Below are positions 18,067 through 26,734 of a DNA stretch of 64,000 nucleotides, piece by piece; position 1 is the stretch's first letter; each line of letters opens with the position of its first letter. Origin of the DNA: Maricaulis sp034659015. GTDB taxonomy: Bacteria > Pseudomonadota > Alphaproteobacteria > Caulobacterales > Maricaulaceae. The stretch spans positions 124,001-188,000 of the forward strand of contig JAYEGL010000001.1 of the NCBI GenBank assembly GCA_034659015.1. The letters run 5' to 3'. The position numbers and the translations under genes are program-made. The notes under the pieces were generated by a model, which was not told where the DNA came from, ran no database searches, and saw only the letters and a list, made by a program, of their open reading frames with translations.

Positions 18067-18849
18067 CTATTTCGGGGGCATGCGGGCGCCGGCGTCCAGA
18101 CGGACGCATTCGGCGTTGATGTAGTCGTTCGTCACCATGAAGGCGACCAGGTCGGCGTATTCCGCCGGCGTGCCGAAACGCGGCGGGAATTGCAGGTGCG
18201 AGGCCAGGGAGGTCTTCACTTCCGGCGGCATCTGCTCGTAGATCGGCGTTTCGAAGAAGCCCGGCAGGATGGTGTTGACCCTGATGCCTTCCTTGGCGAG
18301 ATCCCGCGCCATCGGCAGCGTCATGCCGTAGATCCCGCCCTTGGAGGCGGAGTAGGCGAGCTGGCCGATCTGGCCGTCCTGGGCCGCCACGGAGGCCGTG
18401 TTGACGATCACGCCGCGACCGCTGTCGCCGGCCGGGTCCAGCGTCATCATGCCGGCGGCCGAGCGGGAAGCGCACAGGAAGGAGCCGATCAGGTTCACCG
18501 CGATCACGCTCTGGAAGCCCTTGGCCGAGTGCGCGCTGATCTCGCCGGTGGAGGAAGAGCGGCGGGCGGTCTTCTCGGCCCAGCCGATACCGGCGCAATT
18601 GACGAAAACGCGTTCCTGGCCATGGGCGTCGCGCGCCTTGGCCAGGCCGGCATCGACGCTCTCTTCCTCGGCGACATTCACCTGGCAGAACACACCGCCG
18701 ATATCCCTGGCGACGGCTTCGCCCTTTTCGGCATTCATGTCGAAGATGGCGACCTTGGCGCCGTCGGCCGCCAGGCGGCGGGCCGTGCCTTCGCCGAGAC
18801 CGGACGCACCGCCGGTGACGATGGCAGCGATGGAATTGTCAATTTTCAT
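18067..18849 (-). CDS. Short-chain dehydrogenase/reductase, HSD10-like
   Basis: NAD(P)-dependent classical SDR of 260 residues with TGGASGLG (12-19), NCAG (84-87), catalytic S153 and Y166xxxK170. The sequence around YSASKGGIYGMTLPMARDLAKEGIRVN resembles 3-hydroxyacyl-CoA / 2-methyl-3-hydroxybutyryl-CoA dehydrogenases (type II, HSD17B10-like), which would place it in branched-chain or fatty-acid breakdown. That substrate call is inference. An aspartate (D37) at the end of beta-2 favours NAD. It is single-gene and convergent with the receptor. Confidence 0.88.
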   Translation of the reverse strand: MKIDNSIAAIVTGGASGLGEGTARRLAADGAKVAIFDMNAEKGEAVARDIGGVFCQVNVAEEESVDAGLAKARDAHGQERVFVNCAGIGWAEKTARRSSSTGEISAHSAKGFQSVIAVNLIGSFLCASRSAAGMMTLDPAGDSGRGVIVNTASVAAQDGQIGQLAYSASKGGIYGMTLPMARDLAKEGIRVNTILPGFFETPIYEQMPPEVKTSLASHLQFPPRFGTPAEYADLVAFMVTNDYINAECVRLDAGARMPPK

Positions 18850-18998
18850 GTGTTTTCCCCTTTATCGACGGTCCCAGCGGAATAGCGCGTCGGCACAAAA
18901 AAGAAAATCTCCGCAATGTCGCGGCTGGCAAACCGGGTTGGGCGGGCAGGGCCGCCGGTGCTAGAGCAATTCGCGCAACCCCATCGAAGGACGACACC

Positions 18999-19862
18999 AT
19001 GTCGAACAGCTACGCCCTTCTCCTGCATGGCGGCGCCGGCGTTCTGGCCCCGCGCAGCTACGATCCCGAGCGCGCCCACATGCGCGAGCTCGCCGAGGCC
19101 GGCAAGGCCATGCTGGAAGCCGGCGACGCCGCGCTCGACGTGGTCACCGAGATCGTGCGCCGGCTGGAAGCCTCCGGCCTCTATGTCGCCGGCAAGGGCG
19201 CCTCGCCCAACAAGGCCGGGCGCTATGAGCTGGACGCGGCCATCATGGACGGCGCAGACCAGCGCGCCGGTTCGGTGGCGGGCCTGACCGGCTTCGTCAG
19301 CCCGGTCCACGCCGCGCGCGCCGTGATGGAAACCACGCCGCACGTGATGCTGGCCGGGCGCGGCGCCGAGCGCTTTGCCGGGCTTCAGAAGCTGGAACGG
19401 GTGGAAAGCGTGAACGACTACTACACCCCCGCCGCCGCCCCCGACGACCGCGCCATCGCCACGGGCACGGTGGGCTGCGTGGCACTGGACCGGTCCGGGC
19501 ACCTGGCCGCGGCGACCTCGACCGGCGGGACGCTGAACAAGCTGGAAGGCCGGGTCGGCGACAGCCCGATCCTGGGCGCGGGCTGCTGGGCCGACAATCA
19601 CGTCGCCGTCTCGTGCACCGGACAGGGCGAGTTTTTCATGCGCCGGGCGACTGCCAAGGACATCTCGGCCCGCATGGCCTACGCCAAGCAGTCGCTGGCC
19701 GAAGCCGCCGCCGGCGCCATCGAGGATATCGGCGGCATGGGCGGCGAGGGCGGCGTGATCTGCGTCGACAGCCGGGGCGGGCTGGCCCAGCCCTTCAACT
19801 CGCCGGGCATGAAGCGCGCCGCCGTATACCCGGACGGGCGGATCACGGTAGACGTCGACTAG
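18999..19862 (+). CDS. Isoaspartyl peptidase / L-asparaginase (Ntn-hydrolase)
   Basis: Plant-type asparaginase of 287 residues that matures by autoproteolysis into two chains. The conserved N-terminal LLLHGGAGV and the cleavage site GTVG with threonine nucleophile T157 are present, followed by ALDRSGHLAAATSTGG, the family block. It hydrolyses beta-aspartyl dipeptides and asparagine, recycling damaged protein. There is no signal peptide, so it is cytoplasmic. The gene lies 19 nt before a SpoU methylase gene and is probably co-transcribed with it. Confidence 0.93.
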   Translation: MSNSYALLLHGGAGVLAPRSYDPERAHMRELAEAGKAMLEAGDAALDVVTEIVRRLEASGLYVAGKGASPNKAGRYELDAAIMDGADQRAGSVAGLTGFVSPVHAARAVMETTPHVMLAGRGAERFAGLQKLERVESVNDYYTPAAAPDDRAIATGTVGCVALDRSGHLAAATSTGGTLNKLEGRVGDSPILGAGCWADNHVAVSCTGQGEFFMRRATAKDISARMAYAKQSLAEAAAGAIEDIGGMGGEGGVICVDSRGGLAQPFNSPGMKRAAVYPDGRITVDVD

Positions 19863-19881
19863 GACCCATCATCAGGAATAC

Positions 19882-20406
19882 ATGATGCGCGGATATTTTG
19901 CGGTCGGGGCGGAAGGCATTTCCAAACCGATGAATCTGGGCGCGATCCTGCGCACGGCCCACGCCTTCGGGGCGAGCTTCGCCTTTACCGTCAGCGCCCA
20001 TCACCGGGTACGCGACGTCTACCAGTCGGACACCGCCAAATCGGCCACCCATGTGCCCTATTACGAATGGGCCGATATCGGTGCCATGGCCTTGCCGGAG
20101 AATTGCCAGCTGGTCGGCATCGAACTGACAGACGAAGCCATCGATCTGCCGGCCTTCCGTCATCCCTTGTGCGCCGCCTACGTGTTCGGCCGCGAGCGCG
20201 GCTCGCTCAGCGAGGAGATGCAGGCGCGCTGCCAGCACATCGTCAAGATCCCGACGAAATTCTGCGTCAATGTCTCCGTTGCCTGTGCGATCACGCTCTA
20301 CGACCGTACGCTGAATTTCGGCGGCTATCCGGAACGCCCGCTCATGCCGGGCGGGCCGGACGCCTCGGCCGGCGGGCCGGGAAAGAAGTTCGGCGCGCAT
20401 CGTTGA
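19882..20406 (+). CDS. TrmH/SpoU family RNA 2'-O-methyltransferase
   Basis: SPOUT-class methylase of 174 residues with all three motifs: NLGAILRTA near the N-terminus, YVFGRERGSL in the middle and IPTKFCVNVSVACAI.LYDR at the end, which form the SAM-binding knot. The third motif's asparagine is kept. It lacks an extra N-terminal RNA-binding domain, so the substrate (tRNA or rRNA) cannot be told. A glycine/proline-rich tail (about 150-174) is dispensable-looking. It follows the asparaginase gene closely. Confidence 0.9.
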   Translation: MMRGYFAVGAEGISKPMNLGAILRTAHAFGASFAFTVSAHHRVRDVYQSDTAKSATHVPYYEWADIGAMALPENCQLVGIELTDEAIDLPAFRHPLCAAYVFGRERGSLSEEMQARCQHIVKIPTKFCVNVSVACAITLYDRTLNFGGYPERPLMPGGPDASAGGPGKKFGAHR

Positions 20407-20511
20407 TCATAATCGCAGGCAGCCCAGATTAGGGGGGAATTAACCCCCGCCGTCATACCGCCAAGGACAAGCGCACAGTCCGATAGGCCCCCGATACAAG
20501 GATCGAGTCCC

Positions 20512-21033
20512 GTGTCCCTGCGATACTGCCTGACCGCCCTGACGCTGTCCCTCGCCACGTCCCTGGCCTGCGCCGCACCGGCGTCCGCCCAGGACGAGCC
20601 GGAATTCCGCGGCGAATATTCCGACTGGCGCGTCTTCACCCGGCCCACCGAGAGCGGGCTGGTGTGCTATGCACTCAGCCGTCCGACCGACAGCGCGCCG
20701 CGCAATTTCGACCACGGCACGGTGTATTTCATCGTCGCCTCCTGGCAATCCGGCGCCGTCAACGAACAGCCCAACCTGCTGACCGGCTACGATCTGCGCC
20801 CCACCAGCCCGCCGGAAACCCGCGTCGGTTCCTCGCGCTTCGACATGTTCACGGACGGGCGGGAAGCCTTCCTGGACGACCTGTCCGACGAGCCGGACCT
20901 GGTGCGCCAGATGCGCCGCGGCGCGGTGATGCGGGTCACCGCCACAACCGCCGCCGGCGTGGCCACGTCCTACGAGTTCTCGCTGTCGGGCGTGACGGCA
21001 GCCCTGCAACGCGTCGAGGCGCTCTGCGGGTAG
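20512..21033 (+). CDS. Invasion-associated locus B (IalB) family protein
   Basis: A 173-residue exported protein starting at GTG, with a signal peptide ending ASAQ. The mature part shows the IalB layout: DWRVFTRPTESGLVCYALSRP, then VYFIVASW, then a closing SLSGVTAAL...CG. The two cysteines (VCYA and LCG) probably form a disulphide. The family was named in Bartonella, but many free-living alphaproteobacteria have it, with no proven function outside Bartonella. It stands alone. Confidence 0.82.
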   Translation: MSLRYCLTALTLSLATSLACAAPASAQDEPEFRGEYSDWRVFTRPTESGLVCYALSRPTDSAPRNFDHGTVYFIVASWQSGAVNEQPNLLTGYDLRPTSPPETRVGSSRFDMFTDGREAFLDDLSDEPDLVRQMRRGAVMRVTATTAAGVATSYEFSLSGVTAALQRVEALCG

Positions 21034-21038
21034 CTCCA

Positions 21039-21190
21039 TCCTCGCCCTTGATGGGCGAGGGGGACCGCTGCGTCAGCAGCGGTGGAGTGGGTGGGGGCGA
21101 GGTGTTGGACAGTTATCCAGCACCGTGGTTCACCCCTTCCGACCCGCGGCTCCGCCGCGGCCCACCTTCCCCATCAAGGGGAAGGATGAT
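21039..21190. repeat. Intergenic palindromic repeat, same family as 9603-9712
   Basis: Palindromes CTCGCCC-TTGAT-GGGCGAG (about 21042-21060), CCGCTGC/GCAGCGG (about 21065-21082) and CTTCCCC-ATCAA-GGGGAAG (about 21167-21185). It shares GAGGGGGACC and a GCGTCAGC arm with the repeat beside the defence island. It lies between convergent genes and may double as a terminator. Confidence 0.6.
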
Positions 21191-21198
21191 CGTGCCAC

Positions 21199-21951
21199 CT
21201 ACTTCCCCGTCTTGCCGTCTTCGAAGGGCTTCAGCCGCAGCTTGGTCTTGTGGCTGGGCGGGCCTTTCGAGCCATCCGGCATCAGGCCGCGATAATAGCC
21301 CTTCTGCCATTTCAGCTCGGCCGCGTCCTCGTCGCCCTCGCGCAGGCGGGTGGCGAAGTCGGCGCGGCTGACCCGCCAGGTCTCGAACTGTTCGAACGTC
21401 TTGGGATCGGCGTGCAGCGGCCGGATTTCCGGGTCGATCTTGTCGAACAGGTCGCGCCGCACCGGGAAGAGCTGGGCCACGGCCTCGCCGGCCTCGAAGC
21501 GCACCTCGCCGGGCCGGGTGAAACGCCAGTTCATGGTGAAGGCGTAGGGGCTCCAGTCGGTCTCGATCACGCCATTGAGGGCGGAAATCCCGTCCTTCGG
21601 CGCATTGACCGGCCCCATCACCCAGATATTCCAGCCCGGCGGCGTGCGCAGCAGGAAGCCCATCTCGAAGGTCAGGATGCCGGAGCCGAAATTCGTCATC
21701 GGCGCGCCGGGCTTGCCGGTCATCAGCGGGTCGTCCACGCGCACCGTGACGTCCTCGACCCGTTCGCCGCCAGTCCAGGAGGCGGAAAAGCCCACGGGCG
21801 TGAACACTTCCCAGCCGTGCTGGTTGGCCAGGGCCAGCGGCAGACAGCGATAGGCCGAGCTTTCCGGCGTCTCGTCCATCCAGTCGCGGCGGCTTTCGGC
21901 CGGGCGGATGGTCGGCGCCTCGGCGGTGATGGGGTGGCAGATCAGTTTCAT
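21199..21951 (-). CDS. DUF6065 family protein
   Basis: About 250 residues with the opening MKLICHPI and the conserved run RRDWMDETPESSAYRCLPL, then ANQHGWEV and a TFEMGFLLRTPPGWNIWVMGP block. I recognise this as the DUF6065 type found in alphaproteobacteria and other bacteria, sometimes near peptide or phage-like genes. No function is known and no catalytic motif is obvious. There is no signal peptide. The ATG at 21951 was chosen because the upstream 15 codons are not conserved-looking. It diverges from rlmN. Confidence 0.75.
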   Translation of the reverse strand: MKLICHPITAEAPTIRPAESRRDWMDETPESSAYRCLPLALANQHGWEVFTPVGFSASWTGGERVEDVTVRVDDPLMTGKPGAPMTNFGSGILTFEMGFLLRTPPGWNIWVMGPVNAPKDGISALNGVIETDWSPYAFTMNWRFTRPGEVRFEAGEAVAQLFPVRRDLFDKIDPEIRPLHADPKTFEQFETWRVSRADFATRLREGDEDAAELKWQKGYYRGLMPDGSKGPPSHKTKLRLKPFEDGKTGK

Positions 21952-22046
21952 GATATCATCACAGCGCGCTGCGCCATGGCGGCGCAACCCCGTCATGCGT
22001 CACGCCCCCTCGCGGAGTGCAGTGTTTTCCAGTATAGGACGCCGCC

Positions 22047-23222
22047 ATGACCCTGCAGACCGCCCATTCCCTGGACCTGTCCTCCGCCCGCCGGCCCGAT
22101 ACGCCGGCCGGGCCGATCTCGCTTGCCGGCCTGACCCGCGGCCAGTTGCGCGACGTTCTGATCGAACGCGCCGGCGTGGAGGAGAAGAAGGCGAAGATGC
22201 GCGCCGACCAGCTCTGGCGCTGGATCTATCACTACGGCGCGACGTCCTTCGACGAGATGACGAACGTCTCCAAGGACCTGCGCGCCGTGCTGGCCCGCGA
22301 ATTCACGCTGGACCGGCCGGAGATCGTGGAACGCCTGGTTTCCGTCGACGGCACGCGCAAATACCTGATCCGGCTGGCGCCGGGCGTGGAATGCGAGACC
22401 GTCTTCATTCCGGACGTGGCGCGGTCCGGTGCGCTGTGCGTGTCCAGCCAGGTGGGCTGCACGCTGAACTGCACCTTCTGCCACACCGGCACCCAGGCGC
22501 TGGTGCGCAATCTCACCGCGGCGGAGATCGCCGCCCAGGTGATGATCGCCCGCGACGACCTGGACGAATGGCCGACCTCGAACGAGAACCGGAAGATCAC
22601 CAATATCGTCTTCATGGGCATGGGCGAGCCGCTCTACAATCTCGACCATGTCTCCGACGCGATCGACATCATTTCGGACGGCGACGGCATGGCGATCGGC
22701 CGCCGGCGCACGACCGTGTCGACCTCCGGCGTGGTCCCGAAGATCCGGGAGCTGGGCGAGCGGACGGGCACGATGCTGGCCATCTCGCTGCACGCCACGA
22801 ATGACGATCTGCGCAACGAACTCGTTCCGCTGAACAGGAAGTACCCGCTGGCCGAGCTGATGGACGCGATCCGCGCCTATCCGGGGCTGGGCAATTCGAA
22901 ACGCGTGACCTTCGAATACGTGATGCTGAAGGGCGTCAATGACAGCCTGGCCGAGGCGCGGGCCCTGGTGAACCTGCTCAAGGGCGTGCCGGCCAAGATC
23001 AATCTCATCCCCTTCAATCCCTGGCCGGACAGCCCGTACGAATGCTCCGACTGGGACCGGATCGAGGCCTTCGCCGACGTGGTGAACCGGGCCGGCTATG
23101 CCTCGCCCATCCGCACCCCGCGCGGCCGCGACATCTTCGCCGCCTGCGGCCAATTGCGCTCGGAAAGCGAGAAGGTGCGCGCGAGCGTGCTGAGAAAGCA
23201 GCGCCTGGCCGGCGAGGGCTGA
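22047..23222 (+). CDS. rlmN: Dual-specificity 23S rRNA/tRNA adenine C2 methyltransferase RlmN
   Basis: Radical-SAM enzyme that methylates A2503 of 23S rRNA and A37 of some tRNAs. It has 391 residues with the cluster-binding CTLNCTFC (C138, C142, C145), FMGMGEP and TVSTSGVVPKI. The C-terminal FAACGQL supplies the cysteine that forms the methyl-transfer intermediate. The N-terminal helical domain carries the QLWRWIY block. It is a full-length, ordinary housekeeping gene, monocistronic here. Confidence 0.97.
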   Translation: MTLQTAHSLDLSSARRPDTPAGPISLAGLTRGQLRDVLIERAGVEEKKAKMRADQLWRWIYHYGATSFDEMTNVSKDLRAVLAREFTLDRPEIVERLVSVDGTRKYLIRLAPGVECETVFIPDVARSGALCVSSQVGCTLNCTFCHTGTQALVRNLTAAEIAAQVMIARDDLDEWPTSNENRKITNIVFMGMGEPLYNLDHVSDAIDIISDGDGMAIGRRRTTVSTSGVVPKIRELGERTGTMLAISLHATNDDLRNELVPLNRKYPLAELMDAIRAYPGLGNSKRVTFEYVMLKGVNDSLAEARALVNLLKGVPAKINLIPFNPWPDSPYECSDWDRIEAFADVVNRAGYASPIRTPRGRDIFAACGQLRSESEKVRASVLRKQRLAGEG

Positions 23223-23225
23223 TCC

Positions 23226-23260
23226 CAAAAAGAAGCGCCGGTGCGTGAGCACCGGCGCTT
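23226..23260 (-). terminator. Rho-independent terminator of the EF-hand gene
   Basis: Perfect 12-bp stem AAGCGCCGGTGC (23233-23244) / GCACCGGCGCTT (23249-23260). On the minus strand it is followed by CTTTTT, so it terminates the EF-hand gene. The stem can also act for rlmN from the other side. Confidence 0.85.
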
Positions 23261-23286
23261 CAACGCGATGGCGGGTGCGGGGAGGG

Positions 23287-23739
23287 TTACCCGCGCATCG
23301 GATCTTCCAGCGTACCTTCCGCGTCCAGCCCGGCATCCGCCTGGCCGCCGACGTCCGTATCGGTCATCGGGTCGTCCATCGGATCGATCCCGGCTTCCGA
23401 CCGGCTGCCGATGCCGGTTTCCGCTTCGATTTCGGCCTCGGTATCCGGGGTCAGATCGTGCGGCTGGCCGTCAGCCGGCTCGCTCTCGACATCGGCTTCC
23501 GCTTCGGCGCGGCCTTCCAGCCAGGCTTCGAACTCGGCGACATTCAGCGACCCGTTGCCGTCCGTGTCCTGCGCCTCGAAGGAAGCACGATCCAGCGCGG
23601 GATCGGCGATCACGGCCTCGTCATAGCTGACGGCACCGTTCTGGTTGGAATCGAGGGTAACGAAGGTCTCGTTGTCCTGGGCGAGCGCCGCGGTTGCACC
23701 GAACAGCGTCGCGGCGGAAATCATCAGAAACGTCTTCAT
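23287..23739 (-). CDS. Exported EF-hand calcium-binding protein
   Basis: A 150-residue protein with a signal peptide (cut near AALA|QD) and two EF-hand loops: residues 30-41 (D30, N32, N34, then E41) and 58-69 (D58, D60, N62, E69). The rest is an acidic, low-complexity tail (about 75-150), rich in Glu, Asp and Thr, that would be disordered. It is probably a periplasmic or secreted calcium-binding protein. Partner unknown. The ATG at 23739 is preferred to the upstream frame because it opens the signal peptide and has AGGAAA before it. Confidence 0.85.
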   Translation of the reverse strand: MKTFLMISAATLFGATAALAQDNETFVTLDSNQNGAVSYDEAVIADPALDRASFEAQDTDGNGSLNVAEFEAWLEGRAEAEADVESEPADGQPHDLTPDTEAEIEAETGIGSRSEAGIDPMDDPMTDTDVGGQADAGLDAEGTLEDPMRG

Positions 23740-23942
23740 GGCTATTTCCTTTCCGTTGTGCCCGGGCGCTGCGTGACAGCCCGCCCGTGCCTGACGGACC
23801 AGAAATGCGCGGCCGGCAAAAAGGGTTGCGGCCCAAATCGGGGTCATATTGGGGCGAAATGTGGCAGCCCCGCCCCTCTTGGTGTCGCACCGCCTGTTCC
23901 GCTAGCCTCGCACCGTCCCGCCGAGCCGCAACGGAGCCGAGC

Positions 23943-24785
23943 ATGACCACCGCCGTTCTTTATCGCTGGCGCCTCAAACCCGGGCGCGACGCCGCGTTTC
24001 GCGAGGCCTGGGCCGAGGGCACCCGCCGCATTCACGAGACCTGCGGCTCGCACGGCGCCGCCCTCAACCAGGACGCGGACGGCCTCTACTGGTCCTATGC
24101 GCTCTGGCCGTCGGAAGCCGTGCGCAAGGCCTGTTTCAAGGAAAACGACTGGTTCTCCCAGGACTGTTTCGTGACCATGCAGGATTGTATCGCGGAGCGT
24201 TTCGAGGAAATCCCGCTGGACGTCACCAATCACGAATTGGCTTCGCCGCCCGCTCGCAAGACGATCCCGGTTCTGAAGACCGGCCGGCTGGTATTGCGGC
24301 CGCTGGAGCTGGACGATGCCGGCGCGCTTCTGCCGGCCCTCAGCGACGAGGCCAATATGCGCTACTGGTCCTCCGGCCCGCTGGAGAGCGTGGCGGCGGT
24401 GCGGAACTATCTGCGCTGGAATGTCGAAGGCGACGGCGTGACGTGCTGGGCCTTCGCCCGGGCGGCGGCGCCGCGCGATGCGCTGGGATGGGTCATTCTG
24501 ATCGATGAACGCGAAGGGTGCGCCGAGATCGGCTTCATGTCGCGCCCGGACGCCCAGGGAGAAGGACTGGTTCGCGAAGCGGCGGGACGTATTTGCACCT
24601 ACGCATTCGAGACTCTCGGCCTGCGGCGGCTCTATGGCGATATCGATCCGGACAACACGGCCTCGATCCGCCTGCTGGAAGCCCTCGGCTTCCGGAAGGA
24701 GGGCCGGCTGCGCGCAGCCTGGGAGACCCATATCGGCGTACGCGACAGCCTCATCTATGGACGCCTTCGGCACAACTTTGAATAG
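23943..24785 (+). CDS. GNAT N-acetyltransferase with ABM-like N-terminal domain
   Basis: A 280-residue two-domain protein. Residues 1-95 (TTAVLYRWRLKPGRDAAFREAW) look like an antibiotic-biosynthesis-monooxygenase (ABM) dimeric ferredoxin-like fold. Residues 105-275 are a RimJ/RimL-type GNAT: LKTGRLVLRPLELDDA, GFMSRPDAQGEGLVREA (acetyl-CoA loop) and DNTASIRLLEALGF. The fusion is unusual. The ABM part may sense a substrate or fix dimerisation. The acetyl-CoA loop is PDAQGEG, so CoA binding should be kept. The substrate is unknown. Confidence 0.8.
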   Translation: MTTAVLYRWRLKPGRDAAFREAWAEGTRRIHETCGSHGAALNQDADGLYWSYALWPSEAVRKACFKENDWFSQDCFVTMQDCIAERFEEIPLDVTNHELASPPARKTIPVLKTGRLVLRPLELDDAGALLPALSDEANMRYWSSGPLESVAAVRNYLRWNVEGDGVTCWAFARAAAPRDALGWVILIDEREGCAEIGFMSRPDAQGEGLVREAAGRICTYAFETLGLRRLYGDIDPDNTASIRLLEALGFRKEGRLRAAWETHIGVRDSLIYGRLRHNFE

Positions 24786-24880
24786 TTTTGTATTATAATA
24801 TCTTGAGACTTGCCGATCGTAATAATGAGTAATTAACCCTGCCACCTGATCTTGTTGCAAAACCAGAGCAACTTGATCCG

Positions 24881-25252
24881 ATGAACTGCGCACGCTTCTT
24901 AGACTTTCTGCCCGCGGCCGGACTGTCCCTCCTGGCAGTCTGCACGCCGCTGCTCGCGCTGGCCGAGCCGGTGGACGGGCCGCAGGTCGCGGTGATTTTC
25001 CCCCCCGGATGGGAGCCGGCCGACATCATGCGGGCCGCCGCGGAAGCGGATGCGGACGTGGTGCGCTTCGGCGCCATGGACAATATCGGCATCCTGGAGA
25101 TCAGCGGCGAAAACGGCCTGTCACGCCTTCGCGCTGCCGGCGCCTGGTTCACCCTGCACCCGCAAGCGCTTGGCGGATGCCTGCTCGGCGAGCCCCTGCC
25201 GGCCACCGCCTTCACATCCTCCCCGCCCCCCAACGGAGTTCGACCGTCATGA
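24881..25252 (+). CDS. Small exported protein coupled to a chemoreceptor gene
   Basis: A 123-residue protein with a signal peptide or anchor (about 10-29) and a compact mature domain (VAVIFPPGWEPADIMRAAAEADADVVRFG). I do not recognise a family. Its stop overlaps the chemoreceptor start by 4 nt (ATGA), which implies coupled translation and probably related function, for example a periplasmic partner of the receptor. An AT-rich stretch (24786-24830) ahead of it is a likely promoter area. Confidence 0.6.
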   Translation: MNCARFLDFLPAAGLSLLAVCTPLLALAEPVDGPQVAVIFPPGWEPADIMRAAAEADADVVRFGAMDNIGILEISGENGLSRLRAAGAWFTLHPQALGGCLLGEPLPATAFTSSPPPNGVRPS

Positions 25253-26706
25253 CCCATCTGGATACGCTTCGTCTGCGCGCTCAGAGCGTGGCTTCCATGG
25301 TGATTGCAGGCCTGGCCGTCCTGGCCCCGCTGACCGCCGCCATCGTTGCGTCCCAACGGCTGCTGCCCGTCGCCTTGATGAGCGGGCTGGTCGCGGCCCT
25401 CGCCCTGGTCAACTGGCGGATGCGCCCGAACACGATGGCCTCGCGTTCCGCGACCGCTGCGGCCCTGATCGCCTATCCGGCCCTGTTCGTCTTCACGCTC
25501 AGCGGTTCGCCCTGGCAGCTCGACATGCACATGATGTTCTTCGCCAGCCTGGCAATCTGCGCCATCATGCTGGACTGGCGCGCCATCGTGGCGGCCTCGG
25601 CGGTGACGGCGGTGCATCACCTCTCGCTGAACTTCTTCCTGCCCTGGGCGGTCTTCCCGGACGGGGCGGACTTCATGCGCGTGGTGTTTCACGCCGTCGT
25701 CGTGGTCGGTCAGGCCGCCGCGCTGATCTGGATGACCCATCAGGCGGCCCAGGCGCTGACCGCGTCCGATCTGCGCACCCAGGAAGCCGACAAGGCGCGC
25801 GAAGCGGCTGCGACCAGCTCCCAGGCTGCGACCGACGCCCAGTCGAACGCGGAACGCCAGCGTCAGGAGATTGCCGCCCAGGCCGAACAGTTCGAGGCCG
25901 CGCTGCGCCATGTCGCGACCGGAATTTCAGGCGCTGCCGAACAGGTGGACACGCTGGCCCGCCAGCTCGGCAGCGACGCCGAGGCCACGCGCCTGGGCGC
26001 CGACACGGCGGTCACGCAAGCCTCGTCGACAAATTCGGATGTCCAGTCCGTTGCGGCCGCCGCTCAGGAACTCTCCGCCTCGATCGGGGAGGTCGCCCGT
26101 ATCCTGGAAAGCAGTTCCGGCGTATCCGAACGCGCCGTGGCCGAAGCCGAAGGCGCCGGACGCTCGGTGGAACAGCTCGAATCCGCAGCCGGCGAAATCG
26201 AGACCATCATGAAGCTGGTGGCGGATGTGGCCGAACAGACCAACCTGCTCGCCCTGAATGCCACGATCGAGGCCGCCCGCGCCGGCGAGGCCGGCAAGGG
26301 CTTCGCCGTTGTCGCCTCCGAGGTCAAGGCGCTCGCCGAACAGACCACCAGCGCCTCCAACGACATTGCCTCGCGTATCGAGGCGATGCGCGGCGCCTCC
26401 AGCGGGGCCGCCGTGTCTCTGGGCCGGATCGCCGAAATCATTGCCGAGTTGCGGTCATCGACCGACAGTGTCCAGGATGCCTTCACCCAGCAGGACCAGG
26501 CGACACGCGAGATCGCCGAACTCGCCGAAAAGGCCGCCTCGGCCACCTCGCAGGTCAATTCCAGCATGGACGAGGTCAGCGGTGCCGCCGCCCGAACCTC
26601 CGGTGCCGCGGAGAGTTTCGCCCAGGCCTCCAACGAGCTGAACGGCTCGGCGCGGGCCCTGGACGAGGAACTCAACCGGTTCCGCCAGTCGCTGGGCGCG
26701 GCCTGA
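25249..26706 (+). CDS. Methyl-accepting chemotaxis protein with membrane-embedded N-terminus
   Basis: A 485-residue chemoreceptor. About six transmembrane helices fill residues 12-170, with little periplasmic loop and a histidine-bearing helix (AVHHLSLNFFLPW). A coiled coil follows, then the signalling domain with the hairpin tip EQTNLLALNATIEAARAGE and FAVVASEVKALAEQ. There is no clear ligand-binding module, so it may sense membrane state, light, redox or a membrane-soluble ligand. It ends without a CheR-binding pentapeptide. No che genes are nearby, so it is an orphan receptor. Confidence 0.92.
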   Translation: MTHLDTLRLRAQSVASMVIAGLAVLAPLTAAIVASQRLLPVALMSGLVAALALVNWRMRPNTMASRSATAAALIAYPALFVFTLSGSPWQLDMHMMFFASLAICAIMLDWRAIVAASAVTAVHHLSLNFFLPWAVFPDGADFMRVVFHAVVVVGQAAALIWMTHQAAQALTASDLRTQEADKAREAAATSSQAATDAQSNAERQRQEIAAQAEQFEAALRHVATGISGAAEQVDTLARQLGSDAEATRLGADTAVTQASSTNSDVQSVAAAAQELSASIGEVARILESSSGVSERAVAEAEGAGRSVEQLESAAGEIETIMKLVADVAEQTNLLALNATIEAARAGEAGKGFAVVASEVKALAEQTTSASNDIASRIEAMRGASSGAAVSLGRIAEIIAELRSSTDSVQDAFTQQDQATREIAELAEKAASATSQVNSSMDEVSGAAARTSGAAESFAQASNELNGSARALDEELNRFRQSLGAA

Positions 26707-26734
26707 CCGGCCACGCCCCGGCGACAGGTACGGG

